From Pseudomonadota bacterium (GTDB lineage: Bacteria; Pseudomonadota; Gammaproteobacteria; Burkholderiales; Burkholderiaceae_D): a DNA stretch of 56,699 nt. Of this stretch, positions 53,762 through 56,699 are shown one piece after another. Made by a program: the position numbers and the translations under genes. The notes beneath the pieces are model-generated. The model was given only the letters and a program-made list of their open reading frames with translations. It made no database searches and had not been told where the DNA came from. How positions within the stretch are numbered: position 1 is the first letter of the stretch; the number at the start of each line of letters is the position of its first letter. The DNA lies in NCBI GenBank assembly GCA_023422955.1, contig JAFAGG010000035.1, positions 1 to 56,699 on the forward strand, written 5' to 3'.

Positions 53762-54470
53762 GCAACTCCTGCCAGTGCGGAATTTCCCGCCAACTCAGGC
53801 GACGGGACTGGAAACGATACGGAAGGTCCTCTTCGGATTTTTTCAATTCATTGGGCACACGATCACGGCGATAAACCGCCTGCAGTACCACATGGGTGGA
53901 GGCACGCATGCCGAAGCCAACCGCAGTGATCCGGTACACCGCATGAACAGCCTCGCTGCCAGAAGGCGGCGCTTCCGGCAGCGCGCTCAACAGCTCGATC
54001 AGGTAACGTGGCGACATGGCCGGCAATGGTCCTTCCCCTACCGGAAACGATCTCCCGGTATAAGTTCCGTAAGCCACCGTGCGCGCATTGGCAGTGCCGG
54101 TATTCAGCAAGTCGGTGGTCAACCACAGTGGCGGATGATCTGTCGCGGCAGGCAGGCATAATCCATGGAATTTTCCCTGCAGCCTGCTACCGCAGCCATG
54201 CAAGAAAGCATCAGGATCCGGCGGCAGAAATACGACCGTGTCCCTGCCTTCTTCACTATCGATATCCTGCTGCGCATCTCGCAACGCCGCTTCCGCGGCA
54301 AAGAAGGCCATGCTGAAATCCCGCTCATTGCGCGCCGCTTTCTCCCCTTGCACCGTAATACTGGCTGTCGTCACACCCAGTAACATGATGGCTACCAGCA
54401 GGATAAGAGAAGTAATCAGCGATGCGCCATGCTGCCTTTTTCGTTCCGCAAGATGAAGTTGCTCATCCAT
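53739..54470 (-). CDS. pilX: PilX-type minor pilin
   Basis: A 243-residue protein. The N-terminal QHGASLITSLILLVAIMLLG is the PilX-type prepilin helix, followed by SMAFFAAEAALRDAQQDID (PilX_N). I chose the ATG at 54470, 7 bases after the pilW stop. Upstream in-frame ATGs overlap pilW and would add residues unlike the family. pilY1, its usual adhesin partner, does not follow. Confidence 0.87.
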   Translation of the reverse strand: MDEQLHLAERKRQHGASLITSLILLVAIMLLGVTTASITVQGEKAARNERDFSMAFFAAEAALRDAQQDIDSEEGRDTVVFLPPDPDAFLHGCGSRLQGKFHGLCLPAATDHPPLWLTTDLLNTGTANARTVAYGTYTGRSFPVGEGPLPAMSPRYLIELLSALPEAPPSGSEAVHAVYRITAVGFGMRASTHVVLQAVYRRDRVPNELKKSEEDLPYRFQSRRLSWREIPHWQELHDAIKKK

Positions 54471-54477
54471 CAGTTTC

Positions 54478-55443
54478 TCACCCATCTCCACGCACGTAAG
54501 CATTGCGAAGCGGTATGGTCGTTACGAAAACACGACGTAGCCGCAGGCGCGAATCGGCAGGAATATCTTCCTCGCGTACCAGGGTGCCGCGATCGCTTGC
54601 GCCATGAAGTGTGGAATAGGATGCGCCGAACAAATGATAAGGCGGTGACGGACCTGCTTCGTCTAATTTTCGGCTGCTGCGAACCAGCAGCGCTATACGG
54701 ACTGCAACGACCTTGCTCCAGTAATCATTGCCCTCCGACTCCTCCTCATCCTCTTCGCCATTCAAGTCTGCGTTGAGTTGTTCAATCCGGGATGCATTGA
54801 CAAACTGGTTGGGCAATCCACTGCCGTCGGTATTTATGCCATACAGCACTTGAAACGATTCCACGCCTCTCGCGATGCCTTCGGTGCGCCAGCTGTTCTT
54901 GCCACGATATTTGCAGCGCAACTCGGGCTCGCTGTTGCGCTCGCCGCCGATAAAAAATATGCTCCATCCCCGCTCCGCTGTTTCGACACCGTCAACAGCA
55001 AAGCCCGCGCAGTTAAGCATGCTGGCATCTTCGGCGCCGTCAAAGCGTATAGCCAATACATCGCTGCCCTGGCTTACTGCCGCAATCGGAGACTCGATGT
55101 TTTCGCTGGACATGCGCAAGCTCCTGTTATCCAGCCCGAGAATGCCGGTCCGCAGGCCGGTGGCAGGCCCAGGCATCGCGGTTTCTTTCCCATCTTCTTT
55201 CCCTCTCGTCCACGATGCCTGCCGTACTGAGCGCGCCAGTATCGCCAGCGCATAATGCCCCACCTCCTGTACCGCGATCTTTTCATCCAGCGTGACATAG
55301 GTATGGCGACTGACCACCAGCAAGCCGATCGCTGCGAGTATCACCAGCAGTCCCAAGGCGCTGGCGATCATGAGTTCGACCAGGCTGATGCCGCGCTGAA
55401 AGCGTGCATGGCATGCTCGCATCGCGCTTGCTCTCTGCTTCAT
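54478..55443 (-). CDS. pilW: PilW-type minor pilin
   Basis: A 321-residue protein with prepilin motif QRGISLVELMIASALGLLVI and the PilW region (AVQEVGHYALAILARSVRQA). It has a large C-terminal domain with an acidic insert (NGEEDEEESEGND). It primes pilus assembly with PilV, PilX and PilE-type proteins in the inner membrane. It overlaps pilV by four bases. Confidence 0.88.
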   Translation of the reverse strand: MKQRASAMRACHARFQRGISLVELMIASALGLLVILAAIGLLVVSRHTYVTLDEKIAVQEVGHYALAILARSVRQASWTRGKEDGKETAMPGPATGLRTGILGLDNRSLRMSSENIESPIAAVSQGSDVLAIRFDGAEDASMLNCAGFAVDGVETAERGWSIFFIGGERNSEPELRCKYRGKNSWRTEGIARGVESFQVLYGINTDGSGLPNQFVNASRIEQLNADLNGEEDEEESEGNDYWSKVVAVRIALLVRSSRKLDEAGPSPPYHLFGASYSTLHGASDRGTLVREEDIPADSRLRLRRVFVTTIPLRNAYVRGDG

Positions 55444-55952
55444 CGGGCAGCACTCATCACTACCAGGGGTGCATTCGGTCTATCCAGATCCTGCTTGTCT
55501 AGCCAGCCCAACTTGATGACCAGCAGCGCCTGCTCGCTCGAAGCGCATTCCCAGCGATAACTCGATGCACCGCTATCCCAAGGCGCGGCATCGCGACATA
55601 TGCGAACCTGCGCCTGCGGCAGTGCTGTCTGCGCGCGTTTTATCCAGTCCGCCGTGATGAAATGCAGCAAGCCATCGGCATCGCAATGCCTGCCATAACA
55701 ATGCGCTGCCGACGGATGAGCGTCATGCATCTCCAGGTTTTTCAGCTGGTCCAGCGCAGCATCGTCGAGAACCTGCATCCACTCGCTCATTTCCGCCGCC
55801 AATTGCTGGGCTACCGTATGCAAATGGGATTGATGCGTCAGCTGCCAGGCGGACAACTGCAAAGCCGCTGCACCGATCACGCCGGCGGACAGCACCAGCA
55901 GTGCCACCAGCACTTCCAGCAGGGAATAACCGGATGAATGGGGAAATGTCAT
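55440..55952 (-). CDS. pilV: PilV-type minor pilin
   Basis: A 170-residue protein with prepilin motif SSGYSLLEVLVALLVLSAGV and the PilV region (IGAAALQLSAWQLTHQS). It is first in the minor-pilin operon. GGAGAGCAAGG precedes the ATG. It overlaps pilW by four bases. Confidence 0.88.
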   Translation of the reverse strand: MTFPHSSGYSLLEVLVALLVLSAGVIGAAALQLSAWQLTHQSHLHTVAQQLAAEMSEWMQVLDDAALDQLKNLEMHDAHPSAAHCYGRHCDADGLLHFITADWIKRAQTALPQAQVRICRDAAPWDSGASSYRWECASSEQALLVIKLGWLDKQDLDRPNAPLVVMSAAR

Positions 55953-56115
55953 GCCTTGCTCTCCATGTCGAACAGGGTTCGGTACCGGGCGAAAAACTAC
56001 AGCCTCGGATTGTGTAAAGAGAGCAGGACGAAAACAAGCTGGCCAGCCTTGACCGCCAGGTCAGGCTAGCGCGGCAGTACAGGAAAGAGGGAAGGAGAGA
56101 AAGAGGATGGCTAGA

Positions 56116-56583
56116 TCAGGTGCCCGGCTTGTGCTCGGGCCCGACTTCGGCGATGACGTCCTGGAATTCCGAAACGTCTTCAAAGCTACGGTACACCGAG
56201 GCAAAGCGGATGTAGGCGATCTTGTCCAGGCGCTTCAGTTCATTCATCACCAGTTCGCCTATCTTGACAGACAGGACTTCGCGCTCGCCCGACGACAGCA
56301 GTTTTTCTTCAATGCGATGCAGGGCAGCATCCACGGCTTCGGCAGAAACCGGCCGCTTGCGCAGCGCCAGCAGCAGGCTGCCGCGCAATTTCGAAGGATC
56401 GAATTCGGTGCGACTGCCGTTTTTCTTCACGATGACCGGCATGGCCAGTTCCACCCGTTCATAGGTCGTAAAGCGTTTCTCGCACTGGGTGCAGCGGCGG
56501 CGACGACGTATGCTGTCTCCTTCGTCGGAGATGCGGGTATCCAGAACTTGCGTGTCGTCATGCTGGCAAAAGGGGCATTTCAT
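56116..56583 (-). CDS. nrdR: Transcriptional repressor NrdR
   Basis: A 155-residue repressor of ribonucleotide reductase genes. It has an N-terminal zinc ribbon (MKCPFCQHDDTQVLDTR, then RRCTQCEKRFTTYER) and an ATP-cone domain (MPVIVKKNGSRTEFDPSKL). I chose the ATG at 56583. The frame is open 28 codons further upstream, but NrdR begins at MKCPFC. In related genomes glyA lies upstream, but the window ends before it would appear. Confidence 0.97.
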   Translation of the reverse strand: MKCPFCQHDDTQVLDTRISDEGDSIRRRRRCTQCEKRFTTYERVELAMPVIVKKNGSRTEFDPSKLRGSLLLALRKRPVSAEAVDAALHRIEEKLLSSGEREVLSVKIGELVMNELKRLDKIAYIRFASVYRSFEDVSEFQDVIAEVGPEHKPGT

Positions 56584-56638
56584 GAGGCAATCCGCGAAAT
56601 AAGGCTGGCAAGTTCCGAAAGGGGCTGAGGTTTGCGCA

Positions 56639-56667
56639 AGTATAGTGTCGCCTTGCAAAGTTGGCAA
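56639..56667 (-). promoter_or_regulatory. Sigma70 promoter of nrdR
   Basis: Read on the reverse strand, TTGCCA (56662-56667) and TATACT (56639-56644) are separated by exactly 17 bases. The start codon is about 55 bases downstream of the -10 box. Confidence 0.72.
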
Positions 56668-56699
56668 CGAGAACCCGTAAACGTGAAGCGGCCCTGCCA

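Noticed and set aside
1..56699. CRISPR arrays, insertion sequences or prophage genes
   Set aside because: No regularly spaced repeats, transposase motifs, terminal inverted repeats or phage structural genes were recognised.

Overview
The window is a stretch of a betaproteobacterial chromosome, most likely Burkholderiales and probably Oxalobacteraceae (Herminiimonas/Janthinobacterium-like). This is inferred from gene content, the Rho and GroEL protein sequences and the local gene neighbourhoods, not from a database search. It is largely core genome. I see no insertion sequence, integrase, prophage or CRISPR array.

Layout. 30-1746: transcription terminator rho and zinc-free ribosomal protein L31 (rpmE2), each with an intrinsic terminator. 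1884-5424: a GT39/83-type membrane glycosyltransferase coupled to a MATE exporter, then two small reverse-strand genes. 6076-6162: tRNA-Leu(CAA) with its own promoter and terminator. 6543-11092 (reverse): an HDOD-GGDEF diguanylate cyclase and a two-component pair (7TMR-DISM histidine kinase plus OmpR-type regulator). 11722-14888: the most unusual locus, an exported protein with a TolA-like coiled coil and a TbpB-like C-terminal barrel, followed by a Slam-type outer-membrane translocon. Together they look like a type XI secretion cargo/translocon pair, divergent from the two-component system. The shared intergenic region holds three tandem 10-nt direct repeats.

15422-17622: small stress-type genes (an 88-aa unknown, DUF1028, a 24-aa membrane peptide, CsbD). 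17893-23550: a four-gene signalling operon (GAF hybrid kinase with three receiver domains, CheR, CheB, receiver-kinase) without a chemoreceptor. 23602-29142: central metabolism (maeB, thiL, pgpA, pncC, pyrF). 29389-31289: LemA and two TPM-domain proteins. 31293-33859: dacB and two small genes. 34236-36370: groESL behind a sigma70/sigma32-like promoter and a perfect CIRCE operator. 36497-38337 (reverse): ynfA and ubiD. 38468-39652: a lytic transglycosylase preceded by a strong promoter and a roughly 310-nt, heavily structured leader. 39758-43259 (reverse): an aminotransferase, nusB, ribH and ribBA. 43421-49460 (reverse): a six-gene Mrp/Pha cation/proton antiporter operon with fused A and B subunits. 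50050-51767 (reverse): ribE and ribD. 51923-52435: a membrane-anchored glutaredoxin-like protein. 52748-55952 (reverse): a type IV pilus minor-pilin operon (pilV, pilW, pilX, pilE-like, fimT) with no pilY1. 56116-56583: nrdR with a clear sigma70 promoter.

The window holds four of the riboflavin biosynthesis genes in two separate reverse-strand groups. Signal transduction (c-di-GMP synthesis, two kinase systems) and surface biology (secretion pair, pilins, peptidoglycan enzymes) dominate the accessory part. The items most worth following up are the secretion pair with its operator-like repeats, the structured leader before the transglycosylase, and the two very small proteins.
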